Source: Collibacillus ludicampi
GTDB lineage: Bacteria > Bacillota > Bacilli > Tumebacillales > BOQE01
Length of the DNA stretch: 64,000 nucleotides
Direction of reading: 5' to 3'
Assembly: GCF_023705585.1 (NCBI RefSeq)
Contig: NZ_BOQE01000001.1
Coordinates: 1,564,501 to 1,628,500, forward strand
Shown here: piece by piece, positions 29,203 through 37,163 of the stretch
How positions within the stretch are numbered: position 1 is the stretch's first letter
Layout: each line of letters opens with the position of its first letter
Program-made: the position numbers and the translations under genes
Notes under the pieces: generated by a model
What the model saw: the letters and a program-made list of their open reading frames with translations, nothing else
Told to the model about the DNA's origin: nothing
Database searches by the model: none

Positions 29203-29242
29203 TATAGCTGTTCATTCACCAATATTATCTGGAGGTTTCTGG

Positions 29243-30106
29243 ATGAAGCGCTTAGTCCATCCGTCTGTGACGCGCGAAATCGTTGCGCGATACGGATTTC
29301 ATTTTAAAAAAAGCCTCGGCCAAAACTTTCTTATCGATTGGAATATCCTTCATCAGATTGTCGAAGCGGCCGACTTGACCCAAGAGGATGGGGTTCTTGA
29401 GATCGGTCCGGGCATCGGAACACTTACACAAGCGCTCGCCGAGTCAGCGGGCAAAGTCGTTGCGATTGAAAAAGACGACCGCCTGCTCCCGATTTTGCGT
29501 GAGACATTGGCCGAGTATCCAAATGTCAAAATTTATCATGCCGATGTTTTGGAAACGAATCTACACGAACTGTTTCAACAACACTTCGACGGTAAAAAAA
29601 CGAGCGTCGTTGCGAATCTCCCCTATTATGTGACCACGCCCATCATTATGAAACTTTTGGAAAATCACCTTCCCCTCCATCATATCGTGGTAATGGTTCA
29701 GAAAGAGGTAGCGGAGCGAATGACAGCGGAACCTGGGGGAAAAGAGTACGGGGCGTTATCGGTTGCCGTGCAATATTATACGGATCCAGAAGTGGTCTGC
29801 CGTGTTCCTAAGACCGTCTTCATTCCGCAGCCGCAAGTCGATTCCATTGTGATACGCTTGCGCGTCCGCAGTAAACCCAGAGTTGAAGTAACGGATCCTG
29901 ATTATTTTTTCCGCGTCGTCAAAGCGTCTTTTGCGCAACGCAGGAAAACTCTCCTGAACAATTTGCAGCATAACCTGCCGAACCGTCCAGCCAAGGAGAA
30001 TCTCGTAGATACGCTCATGAGCATCGGAATCGACCCCGGACGGCGAGGAGAAACGCTTTCGATTCAAGAATTCGCCAATATGGCAGAACATTTACGAACT
30101 CTTTAG
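29243..30106 (+). CDS. rsmA: 16S rRNA dimethyladenosine transferase RsmA (KsgA)
   Basis: 287 residues from ATG 29243, seven bases after GGAGG; the longer upstream frame runs into repeat copy C. SAM domain: K-K-S-L-G-Q-N-F-L-I-D, V-L-E-I-G-P-G-I-G-T-L-T and the catalytic V-V-A-N-L-P-Y-Y-V-T-T-P. Dimethylates A1518 and A1519 of 16S rRNA. Follows rnmV as in relatives. Confidence 0.96.
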   Translation: MKRLVHPSVTREIVARYGFHFKKSLGQNFLIDWNILHQIVEAADLTQEDGVLEIGPGIGTLTQALAESAGKVVAIEKDDRLLPILRETLAEYPNVKIYHADVLETNLHELFQQHFDGKKTSVVANLPYYVTTPIIMKLLENHLPLHHIVVMVQKEVAERMTAEPGGKEYGALSVAVQYYTDPEVVCRVPKTVFIPQPQVDSIVIRLRVRSKPRVEVTDPDYFFRVVKASFAQRRKTLLNNLQHNLPNRPAKENLVDTLMSIGIDPGRRGETLSIQEFANMAEHLRTL

Positions 30107-30174
30107 GTTTTTGACCACATCTCACTCGCTTTTTTTGAATAAAATAGTAGCAACAGAAAGCGGGTGAGTTTGTG

Positions 30175-30660
30175 GTGAAGTTCATGAATCCAACCAAAGG
30201 CACATTGACGCTGGATCAAGTCGTGGATGATATGATCCAATATGTGGAGACCGCACCGAACGACAAATACCGCGTGATCATCGGCTCCGACTCCCATACA
30301 AATCCCGGAAAGGGAACAACGACATTCGTGACGGCGATCATTATTCACCGTGTAGGCAAAGGAGCGCGGTATTACTTCTACCGTCTGCCGCAACATGTGG
30401 TTCGTTCATTACGTCAACGTATTTATACAGAAGCATCGTTGTCATTGAATACTTGCGGTGAACTCACGAAACTTTTGCAGGAACGCCAGCAGGAGTGGAA
30501 TCTTGAGGTTCATGTGGATGTGGGGGAGAAAGGGGCAACGAAATCATTGATCAAGGAAGTGGTGGGCTGGATCACTCAGTCGGGTTATCGTGCGACGATC
30601 AAACCCGATTCGTTCGGCGCTTCCAAAGTGGCGGATCGGTATACCCGTTGCTCCTCCTGA
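30175..30660 (+). CDS. YkuK-like RNase H-fold protein (DUF458)
   Basis: 161 residues. Start at GTG 30175 behind GGGTGAG; an adjacent GTG at 30172 is also possible. RNase H-like core: V-I-I-G-S-D-S-H-T-N at residues about 34-43 carries acidic residues, followed by F-V-T-A-I-I-I-H-R and a late V-D-V-G-E-K-G. The C-terminus V-A-D-R-Y-T is typical of YkuK. Biochemical role unknown. It replaces yabG as the gene after rsmA. Confidence 0.82.
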   Translation: MKFMNPTKGTLTLDQVVDDMIQYVETAPNDKYRVIIGSDSHTNPGKGTTTFVTAIIIHRVGKGARYYFYRLPQHVVRSLRQRIYTEASLSLNTCGELTKLLQERQQEWNLEVHVDVGEKGATKSLIKEVVGWITQSGYRATIKPDSFGASKVADRYTRCSS

Positions 30661-30710
30661 TGGATCACGAGGTTGTTTATAAACCACGTCTTAAACGGTT
30701 GAACATCCGG

Positions 30711-30758
30711 AAAAGTATAAATGGCGGAACGTAATTTTCTCTGTCATTTATACTTTTC
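30711..30758. terminator. Bidirectional terminator between ykuK-like gene and psd
   Basis: AAAAGTATAAATG pairs with CATTTATACTTTT, 13 bp, in a convergent intergenic region. Confidence 0.85.
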
Positions 30759-30763
30759 CGATT

Positions 30764-31663
30764 TCAAGTTATGCTGTTTCTCTGATTCGCTTCTTCTTCC
30801 GTTCCATCCGCTTCGCCTGAAGCCTTTTTAACGACTCCGATCGCTTCCCCGAAATGCAAAAATTCCCCTGTTTTGATTCGAGGATTGAGTTCGATTGCGT
30901 CCGGTTCGAAGAGAAGGATCACAGTCGAACCGAATTGAAACAGACCGAGTTCGTCCCCTTTGGCGAGAAAAGGACCTTTTTCGACGGTACCTTTCACAGT
31001 CATGCCCTGTTTAACGTTCGTGGTGAGTGTTTCATCATAGACCACACGCACAGATCCGACAATGGTCGCCCCCACTTTGACGACAGCGATTTCGCCTGCT
31101 TGTGTATCGATGTATGTGATCAGTCGTTCATTCTTCGCAAAAAGTCCAGCTACGCAACGCACTCCTAACGGATTCACAGGAAATAGGGTTCCTGGTACAT
31201 AGGTGTAATGAGTGACGGTACCTGCCAAAGGCATGTGTATGCGATGGTAATCTTTCGGGCTCAAGTAGATGGTGAGAAAAACTCCGCCATCGTATCGTCG
31301 GGCTCTTTCCTCATCTCCTCCGAGCAGTTCAAGTAAGCTGTAAGAAACGCCTTTCGCTTGCAGAAGAGTTTTGTTCGTAATCGTGCCGAATTCCGATATG
31401 CGCCCGTCAACGGGAGAAATCAATACGCGTGAACCTTCAGCGACCGTTCTCGCCCCTTCTTTCAAACGGCGCGTAAAAAATTCGGACAAGCTCATGTATT
31501 GGTGAATCGGCTTTTCCGCCTGTGATACGTCGACTTTGAAAAATTTGGCGTACGGTCGAATGAGAGGACGCGAGGCCCGACTTTGAGCGAATCGGCCGAT
31601 GATCCGAGAGAATGTCTTCTTTGGGAGAATTTTGATCATGACTAACTTCAAACGGTCACTCAT
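30764..31663 (-). CDS. psd: Phosphatidylserine decarboxylase proenzyme
   Basis: 299 residues from the ATG at 31663; ATGs further up or a later M-I-K-I-L start are possible since no ribosome site is strong. Family features: L-S-E-F-F-T-R-R-L near residue 60, V-D-G-R-I-S-E-F-G (catalytic aspartate), Y-L-S-P-K-D-Y-H-R-I-H-M-P and the self-cleavage site F-G-S-T near residue 250, where serine becomes the pyruvoyl group. Makes phosphatidylethanolamine. Acidic tail after residue 280 is an extension. Confidence 0.9.
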   Translation of the reverse strand: MSDRLKLVMIKILPKKTFSRIIGRFAQSRASRPLIRPYAKFFKVDVSQAEKPIHQYMSLSEFFTRRLKEGARTVAEGSRVLISPVDGRISEFGTITNKTLLQAKGVSYSLLELLGGDEERARRYDGGVFLTIYLSPKDYHRIHMPLAGTVTHYTYVPGTLFPVNPLGVRCVAGLFAKNERLITYIDTQAGEIAVVKVGATIVGSVRVVYDETLTTNVKQGMTVKGTVEKGPFLAKGDELGLFQFGSTVILLFEPDAIELNPRIKTGEFLHFGEAIGVVKKASGEADGTEEEANQRNSIT

Positions 31664-31715
31664 CCTGGAACAACATTCCTTCCATTCACTCGTCATTCTC
31701 AAGTATCTAGTCTCC

Positions 31716-31744
31716 ACTATAACGTGCAAAAACTTTTGCCGCAA
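31716..31744 (-). promoter_or_regulatory. Promoter of psd
   Basis: On the minus strand: -35 TTGCGG (31739-31744), 17-base spacer, -10 TATAGT (31716-31721). Confidence 0.55.
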
Positions 31745-32018
31745 GAGCAGGGGAAAAGGGTGTCATCCATTGAGGAAGCTTTCACCACTGAACGAAAACT
31801 GGTATCCCCAATCAGCCGCAAGTGATTCGAATGGACAAGAAGCAAGTTTCTCGGAGCGAGTGGGTACCCTAAGACGGAACTGAACGCGGGCTGATTGAAC
31901 CCTTTATCATTTTCGTGCATATTCTACTAGAAAAATGTAGAATCTTGTCGAACAACAATGATACAATCACAATACCCGACAACGTTTTGAGCTGAGACCG
32001 AATGGTCGAATCTACAGG
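31745..32018. other. Intergenic region between divergent psd and DHH gene
   Basis: No gene is visible. It contains an 8-bp inverted repeat, AATCAGCC (about 31812) and GGCTGATT (about 31889), enclosing 70-odd bases that include GGGTACCC. ACTGAACG occurs twice. I recognise no known riboswitch or promoter in it. Confidence 0.4.
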
Positions 32019-32981
32019 ATGGTGGCTAGTACGATGGAGGTTTTTCTGCAAGCGCTCGAAAAGATGAGGGGAAAGAAGAATTTGATTCTTTGTCATGATC
32101 AAGCGGACAGCGATGCGATTGGTGCCGCTTATGCTTTGTTCCGATATATCGGTGGAGATGTGGGCGTTCCCGTTTCTGTTGCCGCCCACGCAAAAGGTCT
32201 AGTTCATGAATTGGGCATAACGATGATCGAACAACCGCCTGTACATCAGTACGAACATGTTATCATTGTCGATGCGGCACATAGGGCTCAATTGGTGGAT
32301 TGCATACCAACAAAATATTGGGTGATCGACCACCATCCGGCGAACTGTCTCATCGACAAGGCAGAGGGAGGGTATTACGAACTCGTTTCATCGACTTGCC
32401 AATTGGTCTATCGCATTTTGCGGGCGGCGGGAGTCACGATCGATCGCAACATAGCCCTTGCGCTCGCTGCGGGGATCATGACAGATACGATCCATTTTCA
32501 TAAAGGCGATGCGGAGTCATTTCGTATATTCGGTGAGCTGCTCGCTTGTGGAAATTTGACATATGAAGATATTCAAAGATTATACCATGTGGATAACCGG
32601 CGCGACCGCGGGGCAATCATTGACACGGCTCTCCATGCGAAGAAAATCACGTTCGCTGACTACCATATCCTCATCTCCGAGGTCGCTTTAAATATTCCCA
32701 CGTTTGCTGCGCGCGCCTTATTTGACCTAGGGGCCGATATAAGTGTCGTCGGATACCAACAGGAAGATGAAGTCGATATACGTATGTATATCCGGAATGA
32801 GTTGGCTCTTACTCTTGGAATACAAGCGATCGATATCTTGCGGCGGATCTCGGGCGCCGACGATCGGAAAGTCTGGGGATATCAACATTTTGCCGGGTAC
32901 AGAAGCAAGGGAGACTGGAAGCGACTCTTACAAGAGATCGTCAATGAGTTGGAGCACGATTTGACGGTTACCAAGAGTTGA
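32019..32981 (+). CDS. DHH-family phosphoesterase
   Basis: 320 residues; ATG 32034 is an alternative start, better spaced from GGTGG. DHH signature: L-C-H-D-Q-A-D-S-D-A-I-G-A-A-Y near residue 24, I-I-V-D-A-A near 83, V-I-D-H-H-P-A-N near 103, and A-L-A-A-G-I-M-T-D-T near 147, then a DHHA1-like C-terminal part ending in G-Y-R-S-K-G-D-W. Likely hydrolyses a phosphodiester such as nano-RNA or a cyclic dinucleotide product. The divergence from NrnA and GdpP leaves the substrate open. Confidence 0.82.
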   Translation: MVASTMEVFLQALEKMRGKKNLILCHDQADSDAIGAAYALFRYIGGDVGVPVSVAAHAKGLVHELGITMIEQPPVHQYEHVIIVDAAHRAQLVDCIPTKYWVIDHHPANCLIDKAEGGYYELVSSTCQLVYRILRAAGVTIDRNIALALAAGIMTDTIHFHKGDAESFRIFGELLACGNLTYEDIQRLYHVDNRRDRGAIIDTALHAKKITFADYHILISEVALNIPTFAARALFDLGADISVVGYQQEDEVDIRMYIRNELALTLGIQAIDILRRISGADDRKVWGYQHFAGYRSKGDWKRLLQEIVNELEHDLTVTKS

Positions 32982-33010
32982 TTCTCTTGGTTATCACCGT
33001 CATTTTTTGA

Positions 33011-33663
33011 TTACGATTCACGCAAACGTTTCAAGAAAGTGTTTCGCCAGCTTTCGGAGAGTTCTTTGACCGCGAGAATTTGTTCAATCCCTTTCAGATT
33101 CTTTTTATCATGGTGCATGATCTGATTGGCGAAGGCGACCGTGATCCCGAGGGGGTGTCTATGCAGAAGACGCAAGCCACGATCCTGCGCTACCCAGCCT
33201 TCTCGCAACACACGGAAGTAGAAACCGGTGAATCCCGTCTTTTGTACCAATAAGGGGAGATCTTTCATGTTATGCTTCTTCGCCAGTTTATGACAGGGTT
33301 GCCGTGGTTGGCTGACTTGTACGATCGCTTCACCGAATTGGAAAATATCCCCTATGCATATTTCCTCTTCTTTGATTCCCTTGACCGTCAGATTTTCCCC
33401 GAAGGCAGCGTAAGCAAGCTTGCGTTTCAGCACGCGCTCCCAGTAGGGATAATGATCGTAGGAATAGACACAAACGGCTTTATCTTTTCCCCCGTGATAA
33501 ACCAGATCCGCTTGGCCATCTCCGTCCAAGTTCAAGACGATAAGAAGAGAGATTCTTTTGTGGGAGACTTTTGAATCCCCGTAACGATTTCTTGCCCCTC
33601 ATGAAGCAGTAGACCAGGTTTTCCCACATTAACGGAGACAATTTCGTACATGGTGGCAGGCAT
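33011..33663 (-). pseudogene. MOSC-domain protein (YiiM-like), frameshifted
   Basis: Two frames together make one MOSC protein. The first, from ATG 33663 behind GAGGG, begins MPATMYEIVSVNVGKPG and stops at TGA (33534-33532) just after F-L-S-S. The second, directly overlapping, continues N-L-D-G-D-G-Q-A-D-L-V-Y-H-G-G-K-D-K-A-V and carries the rest of the domain (F-G-E-N-L-T-V, Q-P-R-Q-P-C-H-K-L). Adding one T near 33536 would join them as S-S-L-N-L-D-G-D-G. So the gene carries a one-base deletion, or the sequence has an error there. MOSC proteins handle molybdenum cofactor sulfur or detoxify N-hydroxylated bases. Confidence 0.85.
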
Positions 33664-33766
33664 CTCGATTCCCTCGCAGTCTTCATGAATTTCTCCTTGT
33701 CATCCCTTGATACTTTCACTCATAATGATAGTAAAGTTTTACAGGCTTGAGAAGGGATGTGAAAGG

Positions 33767-34390
33767 ATGGACGTTTCCCACGTGCTTTCTTTTCTGGTCG
33801 TATCCATGTTGCTCACGATCGCTCCGGGACCGGATATCCTGTTTGTCATCATGCAAAGCATCTCGCACGGGAAAAAATCGGGTATTGCAACAGCATTCGG
33901 TTTATGTACGGGAGTGACCGTGCATACGCTCGCTGCCGCTTTCGGAATTTCCGCCATTCTCCACGAATCTGTGTTTGCTTTTCAGATCTTGAAATACGCA
34001 GGGGCTCTTTACCTTTTATACTTGGCTTGGCAGGCGTTCAAAGAAGGAAAGCAGGCTTTTTCGACAGAAACAGTCCCCAAACAGAGCCTGTCTTCACTGT
34101 ACAAACGCGGGATTTTCATGAATGTTTTGAATCCCAAAGTCTCTCTTTTCTTTCTTGCGTTTCTCCCTCAGTTCGTGTCACCCGAAAGCGGTCACATGTC
34201 GTTGCAAATGATTTTCTTAGGTGTCCTGTTCATGATTCAAGCGATTGTGATCTTCACAATCGTGGCGGTATGTGCGGAAACTTTCGGCAGAAAAATCATC
34301 GGAAGCACGAGGGCTATGAAATATGTGAATGTGCTCAAAGCCGGTGTGTTCGCACTCATTGGTATTCGTTTGGCTCTCTCCGAAAAATAG
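33767..34390 (+). CDS. LysE/RhtB-family amino acid exporter
   Basis: 207 residues from ATG 33767, nine bases after GAAGGGA. About six membrane segments; the family signature A-P-G-P-D-I-L-F-V at residues 20-28, G-L-C-T-G-V-T-V-H in segment 2 and N-V-L-N-P-K-V-S-L-F-F near the middle. Exports amino acids or homoserine lactones. Substrate unknown. Not part of the B. subtilis locus. Confidence 0.9.
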   Translation: MDVSHVLSFLVVSMLLTIAPGPDILFVIMQSISHGKKSGIATAFGLCTGVTVHTLAAAFGISAILHESVFAFQILKYAGALYLLYLAWQAFKEGKQAFSTETVPKQSLSSLYKRGIFMNVLNPKVSLFFLAFLPQFVSPESGHMSLQMIFLGVLFMIQAIVIFTIVAVCAETFGRKIIGSTRAMKYVNVLKAGVFALIGIRLALSEK

Positions 34391-34513
34391 ATTCACGTGG
34401 TCAAAACCGTGATGTGAAATCAATCCGAATCGTCCTATTTTCAGGGTGACTTATAGGATTGAATGGAAAACGATCGGTTACAATTTCCAGGTTTCCTCCC
34501 TCACGCATGTGTG

Positions 34514-34541
34514 ACCAATTTGGGCCGATGCACATACATTA
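34514..34541 (+). promoter_or_regulatory. Sigma-K-type promoter of yabG
   Basis: CATACATTA (34533-34541) fits the sigma-K -10 CATANNNTA exactly, with AC (34514-34515) 17 bases upstream as -35. Transcription would begin near 34548, just before the yabG ribosome site, consistent with late mother-cell expression. Confidence 0.6.
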
Positions 34542-34573
34542 CTACCAAATCGTGTGAAGGAGATGGCTGCATA

Positions 34574-35434
34574 TTGTGGAAAGTGGGCGATCGTGTGGCT
34601 CGCCGCTCCTACGCGAAAGATATATGTTTCTGCATCGTTGAAGTCGATGAGGTGAGGCGTCAGGCAATTTTGAAAGGAATGGAAGTCCGCCTTCTTGCAG
34701 ACGCGCCTTTTGAAGATCTCGTTGCAGTCAGCGATGAGGAGTGGCAGGAGTACCAAAAATTTTATCGACGTGAAGAGAAAGAAACGCTTCAGTTAATTCG
34801 TGAACGTCGTTTAATCGAGCAAGAAAAACACATGTTGCGTGCCGGGGTGAAAGCGAGACAGGAGAAAGATTTTTTTGAACGTCCGGGAAGGGTTCTTCAT
34901 TTGGATGGAGACGGTAAGTACCTGGAGAAATGCTTGCTTTTTTACGAAGAACTCGGAATCCCGGCGATCGGACATCATGTGAGCGAAGAGAGAATGCCGG
35001 ATATTCTGCCTCATTTTTTGGAGATGTATCATCCGGATATCCTGATCTTGACGGGCCATGACGGTCTGATCCGTAAAGGCCATGACATCGGCAATGTTTT
35101 TAATTATCGCAACTCCGAACATTTCATCCGTGCGGCAAGGGTCGCAAGAAAGTATGAGCGGAGTCTGGATGATCTGATTATTTTTGCAGGGGCTTGTCAA
35201 TCCCATTATGAGGCGTTGCTTGATGCCGGTGCCAATTTTGCTTCTTCCCCTCAACGCATCTTGATCCATGCGCTGGATCCGGTATTCATCGCGGAGAAAA
35301 TCGCGTATACGCCGATCAATCAAACGGTAAATATTTTCGATGTTGTCAAATCAACCATCACGGGTACTGAAGGCCTCGGGGGGATCGAATCGCGGGGAAA
35401 ATTTCGCATTGGGCTTCCACGGTCTTCATTCTAG
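34574..35434 (+). CDS. yabG: YabG sporulation-specific cysteine protease
   Basis: 286 residues from TTG 34574, nine bases after AAGGAGAT; the frame is open 37 codons further up but that part overlaps the sigma-K promoter and exceeds the family length (about 290). N-terminal K-V-G-D-R-V-A-R-R-S-Y, then I-L-T-G-H-D-G and I-I-F-A-G-A-C-Q-S-H-Y, with the His and Cys expected for catalysis. YabG trims coat proteins such as SpoIVA and SafA. Precedes veg as in B. subtilis. Confidence 0.92.
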   Translation: MWKVGDRVARRSYAKDICFCIVEVDEVRRQAILKGMEVRLLADAPFEDLVAVSDEEWQEYQKFYRREEKETLQLIRERRLIEQEKHMLRAGVKARQEKDFFERPGRVLHLDGDGKYLEKCLLFYEELGIPAIGHHVSEERMPDILPHFLEMYHPDILILTGHDGLIRKGHDIGNVFNYRNSEHFIRAARVARKYERSLDDLIIFAGACQSHYEALLDAGANFASSPQRILIHALDPVFIAEKIAYTPINQTVNIFDVVKSTITGTEGLGGIESRGKFRIGLPRSSF

Positions 35435-35453
35435 GAGAAGAAGAAAGATACTG

Positions 35454-35483
35454 TTGACAGAAAAAACGACTCGTTGATATAAT
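35454..35483 (+). promoter_or_regulatory. veg promoter P1
   Basis: TTGACA (35454-35459), 18-base spacer, TATAAT (35478-35483): full consensus at both elements. Confidence 0.85.
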
Positions 35484-35495
35484 AATCGACTAAAT

Positions 35496-35524
35496 TTGAC
35501 ATGCTGGTCAATACATGCTATACT
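35496..35524 (+). promoter_or_regulatory. veg promoter P2
   Basis: TTGACA (35496-35501), 17-base spacer, TATACT (35519-35524). In tandem with P1, 41 bases downstream; veg is known for very strong transcription. Confidence 0.85.
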
Positions 35525-35548
35525 CTTGGATGGAAAGAGGTGGTGTGT

Positions 35549-35830
35549 ATGTCAGCGAAAAATGCACTCAATGAGATCAAACGCAGCTTGGATGGTCTCA
35601 TCGGAGAGAAGATTGTTCTGCGTGCGAACGGTGGTCGCCGTAAGACAATCGAACGCACAGGAATTCTCGAAGAAACATACCCTTCTGTATTCGTTGTTAA
35701 GCTTGACAACCAAGGAAACTCTTTTAAACGGGTATCGTACAGCTATGCCGATATTCTTACAGAAACGGTAGAGCTGATGGTTTGCAAGGATGATGGTAAT
35801 AATATTCGTATCACATATGTAGAGGAATAA
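35549..35830 (+). CDS. veg: Veg protein
   Basis: 93 residues from ATG 35549 behind AAAGAGGTGG; the frame is open upstream but that segment lies over the P2 promoter. Conserved [21 protein letters not shown], then [16 protein letters not shown]. Veg promotes biofilm gene expression and germination-related processes in B. subtilis; its mechanism is unclear. Confidence 0.94.
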   Translation: MSAKNALNEIKRSLDGLIGEKIVLRANGGRRKTIERTGILEETYPSVFVVKLDNQGNSFKRVSYSYADILTETVELMVCKDDGNNIRITYVEE

Positions 35831-35853
35831 GACGCCGTTTCAGGCGTTTTTCC
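35831..35853 (+). terminator. Short terminator after veg
   Basis: ACGCC/GGCGT stem with a T-run, immediately after the veg stop. A short stem; the next hairpin backs it up. Confidence 0.6.
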
Positions 35854-35901
35854 TTTCTATATATCTATAGATCTATAAATACAATATGCAGGCTTGGAGA
35901 G

Positions 35902-35930
35902 TCCGCGACGATTCGTCGCGGATTTTTTTG
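35902..35930 (+). terminator. Strong terminator between veg and sspF
   Basis: TCCGCGACG and CGTCGCGGA form a 9-bp GC-rich stem with loop ATT, followed by seven T. Confidence 0.92.
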
Positions 35931-35982
35931 TTTGGAATCGGAAACACTAGCGTTACGCCTTACCTAAAGGGAGGATTCACCC

Positions 35983-36165
35983 ATGGCACGTCGTCGCGGA
36001 GTGATGTCGGATGAGTTCAAGTATGAACTTGCAAAAGATCTTGGCTTCTACGACACCGTTCAGCGTGAGGGATGGGGAGGAATCCGCACGAAAGATGCAG
36101 GAAACATGGTGAAACGGGCGATCGAGATTGCCGAGCAGGCGATGCTTGAGGAGAAGCCTAGATAG
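35983..36165 (+). CDS. sspF: Small acid-soluble spore protein, alpha/beta type (SspF)
   Basis: 60 residues: [20 protein letters not shown] at the N-terminus and [14 protein letters not shown] near the C-terminus, the two DNA-contacting segments of alpha/beta SASPs. Coats forespore DNA and protects it. ATG behind AAGGGAGG. A sigma-G promoter is expected upstream but I cannot define one convincingly. Confidence 0.96.
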   Translation: MARRRGVMSDEFKYELAKDLGFYDTVQREGWGGIRTKDAGNMVKRAIEIAEQAMLEEKPR

Positions 36166-36196
36166 CCATGTAGCGGCTTTCCTCAGTGAGGCGTTT

Positions 36197-36232
36197 AAGG
36201 AATCTGGACTTCTGTCCAGGTTCCTTTTTTTG
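36197..36232 (+). terminator. Terminator of sspF
   Basis: AAGGAATCTGGAC and GTCCAGGTTCCTT pair over 13 bp with loop TTCT, then TTTTT. Confidence 0.92.
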
Positions 36233-36316
36233 AATATGGATCCCGTGAATGGGTCATCATAGGTTCTAGAACTCACCATTTTTCAACCATTTTTTCTCAA
36301 CAAGGAGGCTTGACGG

Positions 36317-37159
36317 TTGAGCAAGGAACCGGGGAGATTGGTCATCATCGGTGGGGCGGAAGATAAGGAAGACAGATGTGAAATTTTGCAAGAGGTTGTA
36401 CGGATGGCTGGCGGATCGCATGCCCGCGTTGTCGTGATGACGGTGGCGACCGAAGTCCCTCTCGAAGTGGGAGCCAAGTATTTGGAGGTCTTTCATAGGC
36501 TTGGGGTTGCTGATGTCCGTACGTTTGATGTGTCGTCTCGCGAAAATGCGAATGCACGATCTGCCGTGAAAGCGATTGAAGAAGCGACATGCGTTTTCTT
36601 CACTGGTGGCGATCAAATCAGGATTACCGAGCTTCTCGGGGGCACGGAGGTCGATGCTCTGCTGCATAAACGGTTTGAAGAAGGCATGCTTCTCGCCGGT
36701 ACGAGCGCGGGTGCATCGATGATGTCCAGCACAATGATCGTCGAGGGGGAACCTGAGACCAATCCACGTATCGGTATTGTGGAGATGGCACCGGGAATGG
36801 AATTTATTCATGGGGTTGTCATCGATCAACATTTTGCACAACGCGGACGTTTGGGGCGTCTCCTGTCAGCCGTGGCGCAATACCCGCATCATTTGGGACT
36901 TGGCATTGATGAAAATACTGCCGTTGTTGTGGAAAATCAAACGTTTCGTGTCATCGGCAGCGGTGCGGTTACGGTCGTGGATGCCGGGGCTCTTACCTAT
37001 TCCAATGTGCGGGGATTGAGGGAGAACGATGATTTAGCGTTGTGTGGAGTCACGTTACATATCCTGCCGAATGGATACAAGTTTCACTTGCGAGACCGTG
37101 TACCCATCATAGAAAAAGCAGAAAGGAATTCCTCGAAATCTGAGGGAACGAGGAGTTGA
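36317..37159 (+). CDS. cphB: Cyanophycinase
   Basis: 280 residues, TTG start behind AAGGAGG. S51-family serine peptidase: I-I-G-G-A-E-D-K-E at the N-terminus, F-F-T-G-G-D-Q near residue 97 and the nucleophile site A-G-T-S-A-G-A-S near 125. Later H-F-A-Q-R-G-R-L is also conserved. Cleaves cyanophycin (Asp-Arg polymer) to beta-Asp-Arg dipeptides. Four bases from cphA, so co-expressed. Not present at this locus in B. subtilis. Confidence 0.93.
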   Translation: MSKEPGRLVIIGGAEDKEDRCEILQEVVRMAGGSHARVVVMTVATEVPLEVGAKYLEVFHRLGVADVRTFDVSSRENANARSAVKAIEEATCVFFTGGDQIRITELLGGTEVDALLHKRFEEGMLLAGTSAGASMMSSTMIVEGEPETNPRIGIVEMAPGMEFIHGVVIDQHFAQRGRLGRLLSAVAQYPHHLGLGIDENTAVVVENQTFRVIGSGAVTVVDAGALTYSNVRGLRENDDLALCGVTLHILPNGYKFHLRDRVPIIEKAERNSSKSEGTRS

Positions 37160-37163
37160 AGGC

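Noticed and set aside
33480-33719. 79-codon minus-strand frame at the MOSC gene start
   Set aside because: It overlaps the two real MOSC frames in a third frame and translates to a non-family sequence.
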